Below, in pieces: positions 34,649 through 62,600 of a stretch of 64,000 bases of DNA (position 1 is the first letter of the stretch; every line of letters begins with the position of its first letter). Made by a program: the position numbers and the translations under genes. Origin of the DNA: Scortum barcoo (Eukaryota > Chordata > Actinopteri > Centrarchiformes > Terapontidae); the NCBI GenBank assembly GCA_023238725.1, contig CM041546.1, positions 17,933,492 through 17,997,491 of the forward strand, read 5' to 3'. The notes beneath the pieces were generated by a model, which ran no database searches, was not told the origin of the DNA, and was given only the letters and a program-made list of their open reading frames with translations.

Positions 34649-36107
34649 TGCAAACAGGAAGACATTATAACATAAAAACATTATAGATTTTAGAATGGTA
34701 GAAACTGAGTGCTCATTTTATGTTTATGCTGATTCCAACCAAATAAAATACCAGCTGCTGCAATTTTTCAAAACAACTTAATAGACACATCAAGTCAGTG
34801 TTTCTCAAAAGGCCAAGTTACACATGAGTCCAGTCGTTGAGCTTGCATGAAGCCGTGCTAGCCGGTGACAGCCCAGTTTATCACAAGGATAGATGAGCGA
34901 GGCAATACAGTCTCACCAATACCAACAGGCAAGGGTGAAATCAAAGCACAGACATTTTTCAACCCAAATAAATGGTTTGTGTTGGAAAATGGCGCCTACA
35001 AAGGCCATTTCTTGGATGCTTTGCATTCACTCTCACTACAGACACTAACTGCTGTTGTCTGGTCGCAGTGTGCGATTTCACAGCAGAAATGTAATTCATG
35101 GTGGCTGTTGGCCCTTCGTCATGCAGCACCAACACCACACACACACACACACGCTCAGCATCCTTGTCAGCTCAGTGCCAAGTACGCTGGCGCCCTGGTC
35201 CTCTGTGTTCACACATAATTCATAGGCATGAGGAGGGATGAAATGTGGCGCAGTGTGTGATATTGTTTGCATGTGCTTAATAAGGATGCGTCCTTCAGTT
35301 GGGTTTTGTTGTCAGACCGACTCCGTTGGGAAGCATGTATGGAGACAGAGTACATCAGAGACTAGAAGAAATGATTCTATGCTCTCTTCTCCACTTTTAA
35401 TTGGCATGTGATAATGGTCAGAGGAGAGATGCACTGTAAGAAAGTGTTTCTCACCCCACTCTCAAAGACAACACCACTTTATTCACAGTCTACAGAACAA
35501 GTGCAGATAACTGCAAAATGACCACCGAGTGTCTAAAAGTAAGCAGGATGTGACTTACAACAGCTGACTGTCTTTAAAACACTTTATGCAGAGGGTCACC
35601 GACTGTAATACGTCCCGTGATCCAGAAGAATTTTTGCTCTTGTATTCAAAAATGTAATCCCCAACTCGCACTGATGTTTTATTCATCAAACGAGATCCCA
35701 GTGAAAAAGTCCATCTCTGTGTTCTGCTCATTCCAATACATCAAACAGCAGGCAGAGATGTATTGGCCTGTGCCAGCGTGTCCAGATTAATAATGTCACC
35801 GTGCCTGCTATTTGTTTCTCTAAGCACCGCCGCAAAGTATTCCCTGACATTGGGAATCATGGCCCGGGAGGACGCTTGATGTCGAGCCATAAATATCAGG
35901 GATGGCTTTTTGGGATGGGGCGCTGACCCTGGCTGCGATGTGGGAGATGTACAAGTCCTGACAAAGCATGCTGTAGATGGGGACCCCGCCGCAACCCTTC
36001 ATGAATTCTGGGATGCCTGACAAGATGTGATAATGGCACCGCAGTCCTGATCTGACAGATGCTGGATCACCTAATTTTAATGGTGGGTGTTTTGTTAATG
36101 CTGTGTG
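34649..36107. other. Intergenic DNA: no gene recognised
   Basis: No supported gene. A CA tract at 35135-35152 and short open frames only. Confidence 0.5.
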
Positions 36108-36450
36108 CCTACCGCAGTGATGGTAGAAATGCTCAGATCCTTTACTTCAGTAAAAGTTGCAACACCACAATGTAGTGATGTAGTAGGTACTCATTATGCA
36201 GAAAGGACCCGGTCAGAGTGTTTATTCTTATTGTTGCAGATGCCTCAACATATTATATCTTCATATTGTTATACCATGTTGATCAGGTTTTTTGTGTAGT
36301 CTGAATCTGCAAAGCAATTAAAAATGTAACTGTCAAATAAATGCAATGGCGTGAAAAAAAGGACAATATCAAAGTAGCATAAAATAACAAAAAGTAAAGA
36401 GCAAGTTTCTTAATATTTCACATAAATACAGTACTTAAGCAAAGGTGTGC
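36108..36450 (+). mobile_element. Dispersed teleost repeat of the TACTTAAGTAAAAGTAC type, forward copy
   Basis: Diverged copy of a very common fish repeat. Landmarks are GAAATGCTCAGATCCTTTAC at 36126-36145, followed by CAGTAAAAG, then TACTCATTATGCAGAAAGG near 36187, AATCTGCAAAGCAATTAAA near 36303, and AAAGTAGCATAAAATAAC near 36371. It ends in ACAGTACTTAAGC near 36428. No coding capacity. I recall such elements as non-autonomous DNA transposons but cannot fix the superfamily. A second copy in inverted orientation is at 39601-40075. Confidence 0.65.
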
Positions 36451-39400
36451 ACTACTTGACTTCAAACCTTGCTTGGTGCTACATGTACACTACTTGGCCT
36501 TTTTTGTGTTCAAAATTCTCCTAAGAAGAAGAAAAAGAAGAAGTGGGTCCAAACTGGCATGTTTCAAATTCCTCCTCTGTCTCCTCAACATAAATCGCAC
36601 ACTGCTCAGATCAACCATCAGTGCAAATAGTGTCAGTGGAACAATAAACTCAGCATTATTGCCTCGCTGAAGTCTGTTCCTTTCATAGACAAGACAAACA
36701 GCGAGCCGCTGTGTGTGTCAATGTGTGCGGCCCTCGAGTGACCCGTCTCCACCAGATTCATAATCAAAACATTTCATGTTGTGCTACAAAATATTTTCAA
36801 AGCGCCGTTTCATTAGCCGTCGATGGAAATCAGAACATTCACTTGCGAGGAACATCGAATCGATGGTTCAGAGTTTTTATTGCCTAAACACAACAATTAG
36901 CCATACATTAGAGGGGGTATATGGGCCATGTAAATGAGAGTGAATGCAATAGCAAACACACCATTAAGCTGATGGAATGGGGCCACAGAAAGCCTGACTC
37001 CCTCCCCAGCACGCCGATTAAACATGCCAGTATGCCTTCCATGCACTAACTATTCCTACAGTGAAATTACAAGTGAAAAAGTAGAAGCTTGTTCAGTGAT
37101 GACAGCACTTGTTAAGGAGCTGTGTGAGTTTATGGCTACACAGTGCCATCCGCTGCTGCTTTTATGCATTGCAAGCGGAGCCCTGAGACGTCACTGTGGC
37201 TGAATTTTGGGGGTTAAAACTGATTACATATTAGTTTGACACGCAGTTTGCACAAAAAGTTGGAAAATAACCAGAAAGTCCTCCGCTCCTCATTTCATAT
37301 GCCAAGGTGACTGACGGTCAGCCGGCTCCAATATTCAAAACAAACAGCATCATTATAAGTAAAGGGCAGTCACTCTAAACATTAAGGAGCGATCAGGAGA
37401 AAATAAACAGAAGAGCCCTCACGCAAACAAGACCAATTTACCAGCCTGGTAAATTCACATCCCCCATGGTGAGCATCCAGTTGACAGACAAATGGCATCC
37501 TCCAATTTAACTACAGCAAAATAGAAGCAAGTAAACACTCTGACCGATCCATTTGAAAAGCTTTCAGGCTCATTTCACACTCCACATGTAAATCTGCAGC
37601 ACCGGGGGAAGACTATTAAATGTTTGGCAAGAACTTATTGTGTGTTTATTCCACTGTAAAAAAGGACCCCTGACGTCAAAGTCACTTACAGTATGTACTT
37701 GTTTTTCCATTTTTGTTCTACTGAATTCTATTTGCAGCCTCTGATTAATGCACAGTAGTAGCAGAAAGACTGCAACATTTCTTGCCGCAAGATCTGATCG
37801 GAGCTGAAAGAGGGCCCAAGCAATGATATTACAGGAAGAGATAAGACGAGACGAGCCAGAACTTCAGAAATTCATCCCAAAGTGAACTTTTGTGTTAAAG
37901 GTGCTCAGTATAGAGAGTAAAATGGAAGAAACACCAGTATAATATACTGCAGTCCAATCCAAAGCCTCAATCAGAAATGATCATTGAGCTGAGTCAATCT
38001 TCTCTGATACAGTCCCCAGAAAAAAACTGATTTAGAAGACTCACTGTTAAAGTATTTATTACAGTGCTGCTGTATGGGCTTGTATTCCAGCACACTGTAC
38101 AACTGTTGTTTTTATTGTGTCCACGTTTACCATGTGCAGCTTTCCAAAGACAGTCAGGACACCAGTAAAGGTCCCAATGTTCAATCTGAGGGGTCAGTTT
38201 TAAGCATGTGAAAGTGTAAAGAATCTAGTTTTATGCCACAAAACTGTTATTTCTCTGAGACTTTTCTCTGACAGTTCACAAGCCAAAAAGGCTGGGAGGG
38301 GAAACTTTGACATTTTACTTCTACATTACCCATTAGCACCTCTAAAGCTCACATTATATCTCATTTGTTTAATCCGAGTATAAACTGAGGCATACAAATG
38401 AGATTTTTCAGGGAGTTATGTGCTGGATTTTTTCTTGGCCAGACACAGTGACCTGAGGCTAAGTTTTATATTTACAAATGAGAGAGTAGTATTGGTCTTC
38501 TCATGTGACTCTTGACCTGAGAGCCAATAAACTGTATTTCCCAACTATTTTTTTTTTAAATCTGGAGTCTGACCTGGAAACTGGAAAGATTCAAGACACC
38601 TCTGATACTATCCAATCTGCAGCTTAGCTTAAATTTTAGGCATAGATAAATAAAAATGGTGGTATTTGCTGTTATATTCAGTTGAGCTCCAAGATGTTGC
38701 TGTGTGGCACCCTGTGAACTGGATAATGTTCTCTGATTACCTGTGTCTGTGATATACACATTAACACTCTGTTAGTTTCACATCAGTGGTATCATAGATT
38801 TCATAGATTTATGGAAGAAACACAACTTAGCTATTGTTTTCTTGTACTGTTGGTGATCTGGGTATTTAAGCTTATTTTGCTGTTTACTTGCTGTTAATTC
38901 CCCTGGGTGAGTTTCAGCTAAATGTCCACAAATGCAAACATAAAGAGGATTTTCGGCCAACAATGGCTCTTGTAATTAGAGTCCCAGATTAGTCTCCTCA
39001 GATGTAAAATTAACTTGGCCACCCGGAGGCTCTGCTAGAAAACAATAGAATACAACTACTGCCAACAATTAAAATGAGCGAATATTACAGAGCATATCTG
39101 TTTCCAGAAATATTACAGGAGGGATGTGGTTGTCGGGCCAAGCTGGTTAAGGAGCACGAGTCACTGTGATTTTACATTTAATGGAAATAGAAGCGGCGGA
39201 AACAAACAGTCTCAGCCCAGGCAGCCGCAGCTTTCTCTCCGGATATCTCACATTGCTCATGCACACTGTAGCACTGCCAGGTTACACTTTAAAAAGGCAG
39301 ACAGTTCACTCCGAGTTTATTAAACCCACCAAAGTATCCAATTATAAAATGTCTTCCAGATACATAAAGCCAACCGTTAACGTTGTACATGTGGGATTTG

Positions 39401-39600
39401 TTCTGCTGTGTCTGTGTTTTGTGATTTCATTTTAATTACACTGTGCTGTGTTACTCTCCCTTCTGGCCAAAAAAGGATATTGCAAGTGGTTCAAACTAAG
39501 CTGCTGCAGAAAAGTTGTTCGGACTTACCTCTTCTTCATGTAACTTCTTGTGGACACATCAGCAGGCGAAGATAACTGCTAATGTACTGAACTTATCTGT
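36451..39600. other. Intergenic DNA: no gene recognised; possible further repeat
   Basis: No supported gene. The stretch 36760-37620 is compositionally balanced and lacks simple repeats, a weak hint of conserved non-coding DNA. The segment 37900-38130 (TATAATATACTGCAGTCCAA early, CAGTGCTGCTGTATGGGCTTG near 38063) has the look of a dispersed fish repeat, but my recognition is weak. Confidence 0.4.
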
Positions 39601-40075
39601 AGGTACAATTTAGATTTACTTTATCTGAGTATTTTCATTTTAGAACATTTTACACTCCCAATACACTTATCTGACAGCTGTTTTTACAAATTGAATATTA
39701 AGAATTAAAAAAGTACATCAAATATAATGTATAGTTACACAATAGTATATTAAATAAGTATACTCAGCTCATGGTAGGATTAATGACTACAGACAATGCA
39801 GCCGTTTGTAGCTCCACCTTGGCCAGCTTAGCAGATTCAGATTTGACATACTAAACACAATTTACAAAAACAATATGCTGTTAAAACATTAACACATCAC
39901 AAATTATAACTCCGTGTCATCATATATGCAGTAAGAAAAGGGCATTTTGCATCATGAACACTTTTGATGCTTTCAGTATATCTAGCTCATAATGCCTCTC
40001 TACTAAGTTTTGAATGCAAGAGTTTTACTTGTATCAGAGTTTGTACTTGTATTTAAGTAAAGGACCTGAATACTT
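39601..40075 (-). mobile_element. Dispersed teleost repeat of the TACTTAAGTAAAAGTAC type, inverted copy
   Basis: Second copy of the family at 36108-36450, in reverse orientation. The left part has TTTACTTTATCTGAGTATTTTC near 39614 and ACTTATCTGACAGCTG near 39665. The centre has TAGCTCCACCTTGGCCAGC near 39809. The right part has GAATGCAAGAGTTTTACTTG near 40013 and TTTAAGTAAAGGACCTGAATAC near 40051. No open frame of note. Confidence 0.65.
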
Positions 40076-43000
40076 ACAACATTACCAAAGTGTAAACTTG
40101 AACGTAGTCCTCAGATTGAAGGAGGTGCCCGGTTGAAATGAAAAGATTCATTTGTATTAATAAAAGAAGTCATCTGGTCAAACAAAAGACACATCCGTGT
40201 GAAATCATGGGACATGGACACAGCTCTGCTATAAAGTAAAATTTTAATTTGGTATATAGTATCTGACATAGTATCATTTCTGGTTGTTAGGTTTACTGGT
40301 CGTTACAGAAATGGAATGCTGAAAGCTAAAGATTAATCAAGAAGAAAGTGCACACTTGTTATCGTTCAGACTCTGATTTGTACATCATTATAATAAATTT
40401 CTAATACATTATTATTTTTTTCTTTTTTTAATATATAGTCCCATTCATGTGTATATAAAATAAAAAAACCTCTTAATTATTGCAAAATTTTAATTTGCAA
40501 ACTGCAAATAATTGACTGACACATAAATTTAACAAACACACAAAGAAAAATGAAACAAAATATGTGAATGAAAAGGGAAATATAATCCACTTCTCTTTCA
40601 TCAAGTAGCATAGCATGGCATTCACTAGGATCAAATCCCAGCTTCTCTGCTTCAGGACTAAAAACACCAAACCCATCCCTGCTAATAAGGCCCAGAGTAC
40701 ATTCCTTTTCCCCATGACGTGTCACCTGATGACCATGCGCAATGTGTACACTACGTTAAAGCCACTTATTGCTCTCTCTAACATCTGTGTTTTGAGATAA
40801 AGGTACAGCTTCGTTAAAGTGCTCGGTGTGGTGGAGTACAGCCAGATGAGGCAAACTGGAGAACAATGAGGTAAACGAGGGAGGAAAACAGTCTTTGGGT
40901 GGTGGAGTAATGACACAGTGAAGTCATTATGTTGATGACATGCATGTGCGTCATTCTGTCATTACTGCCTTCATAATTGGGCAGCATGTCTCATGCTCAT
41001 CTGCAGTATAACTGTAAGCTCTGCGCTGCCAGGCTGGTCAAACTGTATAGTACTTACCTGTGTTTTTGCATATTTTAGCCCATGTAGTGCAAATCGTGTT
41101 GTAACCACATTAGTGCCGAGTTTAGTTAGTTTTTCAGGGCATACTGTAGTGTTGAAGATTTTAATTTTAGTGCCTTTTGCCCACTTTTCTTATTTCTGTT
41201 CATTTTGTTTGTTGCAGTTTTAAAAGGATATGTCTACATTTGTTTCCCCCAAGTCTATCTAAAAACAGTTTTGACATGCCCCTGTGTACACTGACTTTAC
41301 TCTGGTTGCTGTATTTATTCGTCTTGGTCATACTGACTATAAAAAGATCCCCTTTTAGAGCAATTTTAATGTCAGTTGACAGTGACAAAGCTCCTCTTGT
41401 TTTATATAAAAACACATTTAAGTGTGCCACAGAGGATAATGTGAGCCTTTAATTGTCTGCGTTTAAGAAACAAAGTCAGGGTCTTTCAAAGTCTCTTCCT
41501 GACAGTGCTTCCTTGCTGACCTGAAGTGGAGGGATATTAACACAAAGGGGAAATTTCATACTAAAAAGACTTAAGTTTAGCTGAAGGTGATATGAAGCTT
41601 CAGCAGCCACTGAGTTTGACAAACAAAGTAGATGTTTTCCAAAGTTTAAGAATGCCTTTTCACATTTACACTGAAATCACTTCAGGATGGGATCTCTTAA
41701 AGTCAGTGACCAAAAACTGCCACAACGTACGTTCAGCACAGCGCATGTTGATATGATGAATCTGCAATGGAATGAACCTAAAAGCCAATCTGAAGTTCAT
41801 GGTGAGTCATTACAAGATTTGTTATGCTCTGGTGAATGAATGGAAACTAATGGCTGCCTGGATACCAGGGAAAAGCAACTCAAACAAAAATCTAAAACAT
41901 GCAAAAACCCTGTTGTGGCCTGTAGGTAAAGAGTCTCGTCTGCATGCACAGCTAGCTGATTGTAATTGATGCCTTCCTCTTACTTTTACCAGCGGAACAA
42001 TTTCATTTTAGGAGCACTGAATCTGAAAGCATATATGCTGTACTGATTATAGTTTATAGCTGAAAATTCAGCCTCTCTCAACTCAAGCCTGAACTCCATA
42101 GTTTAAAGTTTGGAGTATGTTCAGAGGTAAACATAAGATGGGAAAAAAAACCCACAGTGAAGCCTGAAAACTTCTGTAAAGCACATGGAGTGACACAATG
42201 CACATGAATCCAGATAAAGCACTTGACAATAAAAACAAAGGACATACATGTCCCTGTAAAGCAAGCAAAAAAAAAAAAAAACAGATAAAGCACATAAGTT
42301 TTACAAAGCAAACAGATGCTAAGATAAAACTTGAGTGAATGCTGGTGAAGCAACGGTGTTGACAATTCAGTCCAACACAATCAATGAAAACACCGGCCAT
42401 GACTTCAGACAATTCAGCGCTGTAGAAAAACATCCAGTGTGAAGATTTTAAATTACGAACAGCAAGCATTCGTCCGATTTAAATGTAAAGGTTTTCCTTT
42501 GCTTTGTGCGTTGAGCAAAACAAAATAAAAGGCAACAATGATGTGTACATGTCATTATAACATATCAATACAATGAAATAGGTTCTTCTAAAGGCTGTAT
42601 GGCTTCAGATTAAAATAGTCTGCACCAAACATTTCGCTCCACTGAGCCTGAAAATGTTTGCCCAAAAAGTAGCATTTGGTATGAAAAAGAAAATCAGGAA
42701 AATAGTGTTTCTTTTCTTTTTGAGAAATGAAAAAGTCTTTGGAATAATGCGAAGTAGTCAAGGATGCGATGTCTTTAGTTTGGAGGCTTGTTTCAGTCTA
42801 AATAGGTTTCAGATTGAGGTCACATCACCAGGTCATGTTGACTCGTGTATCCATTTGGATGTAAAAAAAAATAAAACATCTGTGCAGAGCATGAGGCAAA
42901 CTCTTTCCGAGAGATACCCTGCTCTGCATTCACACAGTAACACGTATTCACAAGTGGGAGTGTGTTGAGAAATGCATTACTTGCTGCAACCTTCCTCAAA

Positions 43001-44107
43001 CCTACTTATCAGTCTCTGCAGAGCAGTTAAGGGTAAAGACAGTAACAAACTGCTGGTAAATGGAAGCCAAATCATGGAGCATCTGGGAGGATGATATACT
43101 GGGGAAATATTCCCAACAGCACCGCATTAGGTGAGCATTCACACAGAAACAGTCCTCAGGGCTTCTGTCGCTGCAGTTTATAAACCACTTTAGAACATCA
43201 TAAATCCTGCATGTAAATATCCTTTAAGCAATGATAAAAGTAGGATTTGAGGACGAGGGGGGAGTGCTGCATGTCATTTGGCTTGTCAATTCTGGATTTT
43301 AAACAGCCCTTCTTTCTTTGACCCTGTCCTTGTTGACATTTTTAGCACACTTTTCCACTCCGTCACACACTCACATGGACATTTCAGAAAGTAAATTAAA
43401 TGCTGCTGAGAGAGGAAAATGAGATGCTTTAAGGTCTGACTCCCCCATCTCTCAGCTGCAATTATCCTTTTAGAAATTGGGGAGAAGGAAAAGTGTCAGG
43501 GTCAGAAAAAAAAGGAGAACCAAATGCACTCGACAATGGTGCAAGTGCACTCATAATAGCACATGCATACACCCGGATTTACATGAGTGCATGTGTTCGC
43601 GGACAAATGATCCTCTTACCCTCACTACAGTAACCATAGAAAGCCATTTACAGATGATTCAAGGAGGAAGAGTTGAAGGAAATTGAACAAGCCTGTCAGG
43701 TTCTTTTGCCTGTTCCCCTCAACTGTAACATGAGCCTTCTGGATGTAAGAGGATCAGGAAGGATTCAATGGTCACTAACACCTAGAAAACAGCCAGAAAA
43801 CTGGAACAGTGACTCACTCAGCCTACTTTAGAGAAGGACTGCGTTTCAATGCTAAAGTTCGCTCTCCACACCAAGTTCTGTGAATGGCCTGGGTGGAGCA
43901 ATTGCACTCTTTTTGTCATGAAGTGACAATAGAGTTGGGTGACAGAATACTTGCAGGTTTATAATCATTGGTTGTGGCACTGTTCTGTTCCGCAAAAAAA
44001 CCCCACTAACAACATGGCGCGTTTTTCGTGAAATGCTCAAATGGACAGCTTAAAAATGTTATGTGATATTCCAATTCACTGAGCTGCTGTGTAAAAAAGA
44101 CGGGCAA
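40076..44107. other. Intergenic DNA or extended slc9a1 3' flank: no gene recognised
   Basis: AT-rich with short open frames and an A run at 42267-42281. Open frames on the minus strand near 40477-40725 and 42083-42469 show no family resemblance and are not called. Confidence 0.4.
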
Positions 44108-45806
44108 TTTATTTTACACTGTACAGCTGTATACAGTAGAGAATGACTCACAGTATCAACAAGATGATTTTTTCGTGTCTGCAGATAACTTTTCAGTCTT
44201 GCTCAGATGTGCAAAAACTTGAAAAAGCAGTTTTCGTGACTGCTTATTTTAATGCCCCTGTTTGACTTTTGCTTTGACTTTTGCGGTGGTTTGTTTCAAT
44301 GTGTTGCATGTTTACAAGATTACAAGGACTTCAGTTTTAAAGGGTATTCATAAATATATGATATTATAATTCATTTACATATTTTACACATCTATACTGC
44401 ATAGATTTTTTTTTTTTGCCTTGACATGCCTACAGTCTTAGATTTCAAGAAGTTTAAGTGTTGAGGATGGACTCCTGTACAAACTAACCCTCGACCGTCG
44501 TGTCCCGTAGCATGCTGAACAGTGATGTTGGACACAAAAGTAAAAAAAACAAGTGATGAACGCAAATAGGGATGAAAAAGAAAATAAGTGCTGATCTTTT
44601 AGATCTGATATATTAAAATAAGTGTGGATGTGACTGGTAGATGGGCACTTCCTCGTCACATCAACATTAAGAGACACATCCAATTCAACAACTCCTCCTC
44701 TGCTTGAGTGAGTTTTAAAGGGTGTTCTAAATTTGAGGTGAAACATAAAACACCTACACACAAACGTGACGTGACAACATGTGATTTTGACTTCAGAAGA
44801 CCTGGACGAGGGAATTGAGCATGATCACTGACATCACAATATCTGTGCTGTCTGTCTCGCAGGCTTCCCAAACACTCGGCTTTGTAGGTCAAAACTCCTC
44901 TAAATGACAGTGAGGAATTTTCAAAGTCCACATACAGTAACCCCTCCCCCCTGAACAGCCGTAGGACAAGGCCGCAGGCCTGTAAGCATAAAGAACTGTG
45001 TGTGTCTTCATTTACACAGTGACTGCAGTGATTCGTCCAGCTTTTAACCTACGTCTGAACAACACTGGAATAAAATCTGACTGCAAACAGATGTCACTAG
45101 CCCTGAAATAAAAAAAAAAGATACAGATGCATCAAATGAAAAGGCGAAAGTGAAAAATAAGGCCAAATGTTTTTCACTAGCTACACTCTTAAAGTTTGAA
45201 TATCCAGCAATTTCAAGTGACAGAATAGAGAACAGTTTCAGTGAGATATTGGATTAAACAGCTGTGTTTGACAGTGAAAACTGGGCTGAAGTACTTTTCT
45301 TTGTTGAATATCTTTTAGACTTGAGGCCCAGCATGTCTCAAACAATGCAGCTTTAAAGGCAGAAAAGTGTGTAAAATCATGAACAAACATAAAACCAACA
45401 ATGATGAAATCATAAAGAAAGGAAAAAAAAAAAAACTACCTGACACTAAAATAAAAATGATATTGTTGTACACTAAAACAGTCCAAACCTTTGGTAATGC
45501 ATAGTTCTTTCCTGAATGTCTCAGACTATCAACCATAACCTCCATCGTCTCGCAGATAGCAGCGACTGCTGTTCCAGTCCTGTCTAAAAAAATAAAGAGC
45601 AATGACAAGAACAAAACTAATTGTTCTTTTTTTTTTCCTCTTCTCACTCTCCTTTCTCTTTCCAGTTTGTCCAGCATTAGCAGTTTTGGCTTGTTTGGTT
45701 TCTGAACCAAAGAGATTATTTAGAGCAGAGCAGTGAAGCAGCCGTCTCTTCTCTAACTAGTGAAGGTGGGCGTGCAGTCTGACCCCTCCATATCCAGTCT
45801 GCCTCG
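44108..45806 (-). other. slc9a1: Probable slc9a1 3' untranslated region
   Basis: Begins directly after the slc9a1 stop codon. The first AATAAA I found on the minus strand lies at 44108-44113 (TTTATT on the plus strand), giving a 3' UTR of about 1.7 kb. The true cleavage site is not visible from sequence alone, and ATTAAA variants could be used earlier. A 131-codon minus-strand open frame (45315-45710) lies inside; it is hydrophobic and T-rich and matches nothing known. Confidence 0.35.
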
Positions 45807-59615
<13,809 letters not shown>

Positions 59616-62600
59616 CTGGAAGAATGGATGGGGGAAAAAAGATAAGCTGCAATGGTATGGTGGGTGGTGCAATGGTATGTAGGGAAACAAAGAACACGAA
59701 CAAGGAAGTGATTTATCTGGAAATAAATAATGGTATTCATGAGTCCCTGTGTGTGTCTCTAAGGATGGTGGTAAGGTGAGTGGTAAGGTATGTGTAGGGA
59801 AGATTAACTTGAGACTGTTCCTATTTGTTTCCTCGCTGTATTAAACAACATTGCAAGAGCAAACTGAATACTCGGAAACATGGCATTACAAATGCGATCA
59901 GCTATGACATACCACACTTCTGTGAGTATTAGCACCACCCAGTTAACAAATTCTAACTTCTGCTCCACAGTAAGCAGCCACTCTGATGGTGCAGGGCTCT
60001 CTCAGACAGACAAAAGCATTACTGTATGTAGAGTTTGTACACATCAATGCCAGCTTCAGCATGAAAACAAATTCTCTTCATGGTAAACGTTTGTTGGAAG
60101 TGCAGAACAAAACACTTGATTTTTTGCAACATGTCAGAGCTTGCCTGCTCTTATTTGCTTATTTTCACTAGTAACTGCCTGGAACACAAAACTATTAGAG
60201 ATAATTAATATACATATGTGTTGTGTGTAACACATGAGTGAATTATTATCTCTGGTCTTGAAGCTGGAGAAAGAACATGAAAAGAGTGCTGTATGTACAC
60301 TGTGTAGTTCATAGTATGACATGCAACTAACACACTGCCCTTGTGAATTCTTGTAGGAGAAAATGGAAATAGTATGCAAAACATTTATTGTAGAGGGATC
60401 TCACACCACAGTTTTACAAGTAAAGGCAGCAAATACATTTGCCACAGGCCCACATTCAGGAGATGAGATCTGCTGCCAGTGAAATAAAAGGAGCATCTTT
60501 GAACTTCTATTTCTATTTGTCTTCCTGTTTACTTATTAATCCAATTTTGGAGCACTTCCACATAATTAAAAAAAAAAAAAAAACTTTTAGACTTATCTGC
60601 TGTTGCTTGAGGCTGCATGGCTCACATGTCACAACACAAGCAGCTAGGCATCCCCAGGAATTTCAGAGTTAATGTTAATGGCTTTACAAGCACTAAGATT
60701 AGGGCCTGACAAATGCCAAGAGTTGTCTGACTTTAAAAGGCTGTCTTTTCTGACTCAGCGGGGATAACTGAGCTGACACAGAATGGGACCACAAATGCCA
60801 TCACCTTTATCAAACTATAAAGCAGACAAGGCTACATATATATATACACAGTGAGGTGATGGGACAACTGTAGCTTCAGCATAAATAGTTAAAAGAAGAA
60901 GCCTTTCCATGGCTATATTTACTGTACACTGCAGTGGCATAGAGACAGCAAACAGCAGTTGATACTGTACGAGCTGACGACATGGTGTGTTGACACTTGC
61001 ACACAAACACATGCTGAAATTTGAAACAGATAAGGTTACATGCTCACACACAGGCTAAAGTTATAGGGGTAGACAATGTGACATTTTATACACTATTACA
61101 TACATATTATCATTGCTGGAAAATAACCTGACAGCACTGCAACTAATCATGCAATAACAAATCTCGAGTTATGTGCACACACAGTCGCTGAAGGTAGAGG
61201 CTTACCTGTGAGAACACGCTTTACATTACATGCCCCTAAAGTATTCAGTGCACCTGTGAATGAGACTGTAAGACCTGTATTTTTCTCTGTGTTGGTGTGT
61301 GTGTGTTTATAGTGGTGACAGAAACAGAGGGACATATTAATTGAGCCATGTCAACAAGCTGTTTTCCATATCCGCCCTAAGCTAAAGCTATTATATGGAA
61401 ATATGTTGTCCGCCCACCCCTGTAATTTTAGAGTCAACTGGGAACGCTCACAAAGAAGCTTGCATAAAAGCACCCACAAGCAGCATAAGTCCAAGCTCCT
61501 CGGGACAAGAAGGGACGGCGCAATGACCATCTGGCACAGTAGTCACAGGGGGTGTTCCCTCCAGAGCAGAGCAGGGAGGGGCAGGCAGGTGAACAGCTAA
61601 GGCCTGCTCCAGTTTTGCTTTTGTTTGCACAATGAGGGCGGCGGAGTGGCTAATTAATATTCAGTCATTCAGCATGTTGCACAGTTTGTTACATAATGCC
61701 AAGGCCTTGCATGCATGCTACCAGTAATCATGAATTACCACAGCAGCTCATTTATAATTAAGACATATGAGCTGGAACTATATTTATCCTTTATTTTATC
61801 ATTTCAATGCAGCAGGGCTTTGTTTTAACAGTATGTGAAAGCTAAGCATCAGAAATTCTTAGATGGAATACAAGACTTCTGATGTAGAGGGAGGAGTGTT
61901 TGTACTTGGGCAGCTTGAGGACAACACTCTTAGTGTTTCAGCGTACAAGCTCAACAAGTGTGTGTCTGTGGATTATACAGCTGCATGCAGCTGGAGTTCT
62001 GGAGCTCTGAGAAAAGACAGCGAAGAAGCTTTTATATATAAATATTATAAATTTCGCCACAAACGAGATGTACTCTAGCAGAAAACAGAAACCACCCACA
62101 ACTCCACAGAGGTTTAGCAGCCAGGTGGGTGAACAAATATGTTCTGTGATAACTCCATGAAACAGAAACCTTGTGTCATTTCTCCCCTTGAAGGATCTTA
62201 TGACGAGCAAGATGTAAATTCCACAGCTAATTCTGAAATTATCCACAGCACCATGTCTCTGCAGAAGAAAGCAATCACTCAGTTTATCAGAGGCTTCAAA
62301 ATTAGCACCATAATATAGCACATTAACGCTGACAACACCCCCCCTCCCCATAGACACTGGTACATAATTAATAAGCTGTTGAGATTGTAGAGGAGTTGTA
62401 GATGTCAACACTACAGGATCTCTGTTCAGTGTGGGGAACACCAGATTTCATAAGTGAGCCTCTTGCACATACCTCCAGTAAACTAATGGACAAAAGAACA
62501 GAATAGATTACAGTGACAGGGCCTCCAAAGAAGTGATACCCATGATAGTATTTTATATAACAATTCTGACAGTAACTGAGAGTTTGTATCAGTTTGTTAT

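Noticed and set aside
40477..40725. Minus-strand open frame with a plausible-looking mixed-charge start
   Set aside because: No family recognised, it ends in a low-complexity hydrophobic stretch, and it lies well beyond the likely end of slc9a1.
45315..45710. 131-codon minus-strand open frame just after slc9a1
   Set aside because: It lies in the expected 3' UTR. The hydrophobic Phe/Leu runs come from T-rich sequence, and a second coding frame there is improbable.
61938..62441. 167-codon minus-strand open frame as a possible slc9a1 exon 1
   Set aside because: The sequence does not match the NHE1 N-terminus (no segment leading into GFHLIP), and nothing else in the frame is recognised.
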